From positions 1-22,633 of the forward strand of contig CAYVNU010000019.1 in NCBI GenBank assembly GCA_964453265.1: a stretch of DNA of 22,633 nucleotides, written 5' to 3'. The stretch's first letter is position 1. Every line of letters starts with the position of its first letter. The notes beneath the pieces were generated by a model that worked only from the letters and a program-made list of their open reading frames with translations, was not told the DNA's origin and searched no databases. Shown in pieces: positions 21,792 to 22,633 of this stretch. The stretch is from CAYVNU01 sp964453265. Lineage in GTDB: Bacteria; Patescibacteriota; Doudnabacteria; UBA920. Position numbers and translations under genes: made by a program.

Positions 21792-22412
21792 ATGAAAGAA
21801 TACAACGAACTAGCATCGGTTGATGTTATAAATAAAACCGTGGAAGCCTTAAAACAAAACGGTATAGAAGCAGTAGTGGCGGAAAATAGCCAAGAAGCTA
21901 AGCAAAAGTTTTACGAGCTTGTGCCAAAGGGCAGCGAAGTTATGATTATGACTTCCGAAACTTTGCGCGCCTTAAATATTGAGGACGAAATAAATAAGTC
22001 TTCAGATTATGTGGCAGTAAAGCAAAAAATTGCCGACATGCCGGAAGACAAAGCTAGAGAGAAAAAGCAAATGGGAGCAGCGCCGCAAGTAGCCACGGGT
22101 AGCGTTCACGCGGTTACAGAAAAAGGTGAAGTAATAGTAGCTTCCAATACCGGATCGCAGCTGCCGGCTTATGTTTATGGGGCGGACAAAGTGGTATGGG
22201 TAGTTGGTGCGCAAAAGTTAGTAGCAGATATGCAAGAAGGTTTAAAGCGTATTTACGAATATGTTTTGCCTTTAGAAACAGTCAGAGCCCGCAAGGCGTA
22301 TGGCTTACCTGAAACTTGGAACAGTAACCCAAGCAAGATTTTGTTTATAAACAGAGAAGTTACTGCTGGCAGAATTAAAATTATAATTGTTAAGGAAGTT
22401 TTGGGCTTCTAG
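21792..22412 (+). CDS. LUD-domain protein (LutC / YkgG-like)
   Basis: This 206-residue protein has the LUD fold found in LutB/LutC, the proteins of bacterial lactate oxidation. The match covers the start (ASVDVINKTVEALKQNGIEA, with the glutamine-rich helix AENSQEAKQKFYELVPKG), a substrate-loop strand (EVMIMTSETL), and the conserved GSVHAVTEKGEVIVASNTGS followed by PAYVYGADKVVWVVGAQKLV. The usual C-terminal Gly/Pro loop is replaced by GLPETWNSNPSKILFINREV. Stand-alone LUD proteins without LutA or LutB partners are common in small genomes, where their substrate is unknown, so lactate use should not be assumed. The AAGGA Shine-Dalgarno site at 21780-21784 fixes the start. ArsR upstream may control it. 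Confidence 0.88.
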   Translation: MKEYNELASVDVINKTVEALKQNGIEAVVAENSQEAKQKFYELVPKGSEVMIMTSETLRALNIEDEINKSSDYVAVKQKIADMPEDKAREKKQMGAAPQVATGSVHAVTEKGEVIVASNTGSQLPAYVYGADKVVWVVGAQKLVADMQEGLKRIYEYVLPLETVRARKAYGLPETWNSNPSKILFINREVTAGRIKIIIVKEVLGF

Positions 22413-22461
22413 TAATCGCGGATTACACGCGAAAGAAAGAAACGCAGAATGGACGCGGAAA

Positions 22462-22490
22462 GTAGGGAACGGTTTAAAACCGTTCCCTAC
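22462..22490. repeat. 29-nt near-perfect palindrome
   Basis: GTAGGGAACGGTTT (22462-22475), one A, then its exact reverse complement (22477-22490). A 14-bp perfect stem with a 1-nt centre is far more than chance in a spacer. No T run follows, so it is unlikely to be a simple terminator; it is probably a dispersed palindromic repeat. Confidence 0.85.
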
Positions 22491-22510
22491 AGAGTGTAGC
22501 GTGCCGACAG

Positions 22511-22536
22511 TGTGCGACGAAGCCTTGGCGAAGTTG
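22511..22536 (-). repeat. Second copy of the EndoQ palindromic-element core
   Basis: On the minus strand these 26 nt match 10736-10761 at 20 of 26 positions. Read in the same frame both copies encode FAKAS, and all three differences within that core are third-codon changes. This copy lies in a spacer and has no start codon. Confidence 0.6.
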
Positions 22537-22555
22537 TATTTATCGGTTATGTAGC

Positions 22556-22576
22556 GCAGGCCATTGGCCTGCTTTT
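22556..22576 (+). terminator. Hairpin with T run before the last gene
   Basis: GCAGGCC (22556-22562), loop ATT, GGCCTGC (22566-22572), then TTTT. This is a 7-bp GC-rich stem and probably a terminator for the LUD unit. It may have originated as another palindromic repeat. Confidence 0.65.
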
Positions 22577-22577
22577 A

Positions 22578-22586
22578 TGTTATTAT
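22578..22586 (+). promoter_or_regulatory. Extended -10 promoter giving a leaderless mRNA
   Basis: TGtTATTAT at 22578-22586 (5/6 with the TGn extension), immediately after the terminator. The ATG at 22593 is exactly 7 nt downstream. Confidence 0.6.
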
Positions 22587-22592
22587 ATGGCT

Positions 22593-22633
22593 ATGAAAGT
22601 GCATCAAGTATACAAAAAAATAGGGGAAACGCC
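22593..22633 (+). CDS. truB: Start of a gene, probably tRNA pseudouridine synthase TruB
   Basis: Only the first 13 codons are in the window (MKVHQVYKKIGETP and part of the next is cut). The VYKKIGETP motif is the opening strand and loop of TruB-type pseudouridine synthases, where VxKPxGxTS or a YKPxGxTPL variant is usual. TruB makes pseudouridine 55 in the T arm of tRNAs. With so few residues the call is tentative. The start is well supported by a promoter 7 nt upstream. Confidence 0.45.
   Translation, partial: MKVHQVYKKIGET

Noticed and set aside
22370..22600. Open minus-strand frame through the repeat-rich spacer into the LUD gene
   Set aside because: It has no good start codon or promoter and arises from GC-rich palindromic repeats and the antisense of LUD. 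I treat it as a shadow.
1..22633. CRISPR array, transposase or phage genes
   Set aside because: No regularly spaced direct repeats, no transposase or integrase motifs, and no capsid or packaging proteins in any frame. The intein is the only clear mobile genetic element, besides the small palindromes.

Overview
The window looks like part of a low-GC genome from the Candidate Phyla Radiation (Patescibacteria, Parcubacteria-like). This is inferred from gene content and style, not from a marker tree. The signs are compact AT-rich spacing, small stand-alone domain proteins (SRPBCC, rhodanese, DUF4342-like, VOC, cupin), a bacterial EndoQ, an inteinated DnaG, a palindromic repeat read in frame inside a protein, and few Shine-Dalgarno sites. 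The standard code fits: the enzymes read through cleanly. None of the 24 genes whose stop lies in the window uses TGA (19 TAA, 5 TAG).

Layout. 1-2600 (+): the C-terminal end of a DUF4430-like protein, a tight run of four small genes (membrane protein, SRPBCC, rhodanese, DUF4342-like), a secreted Ala/Trp/Arg-rich protein with its own promoter and terminator, and a PhnB-like VOC protein. 2605-3996 (-): a polytopic membrane protein with partial CPBP motifs, a small basic protein and a cupin. 3997-4416 holds no convincing gene. 4417-5911 (+): a 55-residue membrane protein and a membrane-anchored protein with a probable TIM-barrel-like ectodomain. 6019-7833 (-): a small secreted protein with a Met/Gly tail and an anchored helical protein. 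7951-9651 (+): a GT-C-like membrane protein. 9707-10477 (-): an inositol-monophosphatase family enzyme. 10509-16547 (+): endonuclease Q, an unknown protein with an ADP-ribosyltransferase-like N-terminal signature, pyruvate kinase and PEP synthase. tRNA-Ser(GGA) is on the minus strand. dnaG (split by a 394-residue intein) and rpoD follow as a macromolecular-synthesis pair. The end holds a candidate structured RNA, an ArsR-type regulator, a LUD-domain protein, a repeat-rich spacer and the first codons of what is probably truB.

Most transcription units end in symmetric A-run/hairpin/T-run terminators that can work on both strands. Many units begin with an extended -10 element (TGnTATAAT or close) placed so that the predicted transcription start falls on, or within a few bases of, the ATG. 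Leaderless translation therefore seems common here, whereas the LUD gene has a conventional Shine-Dalgarno site.

Points most worth following: the intein that interrupts DnaG immediately before a zinc-ligand cysteine and lacks the usual penultimate histidine; the systematic leaderless promoter geometry; the palindromic repeat inside EndoQ with a diverged copy near the right end; a promoter / nine-codon ORF / terminator module between pyk and ppsA that resembles an attenuator; and an unassigned structured RNA candidate after rpoD.
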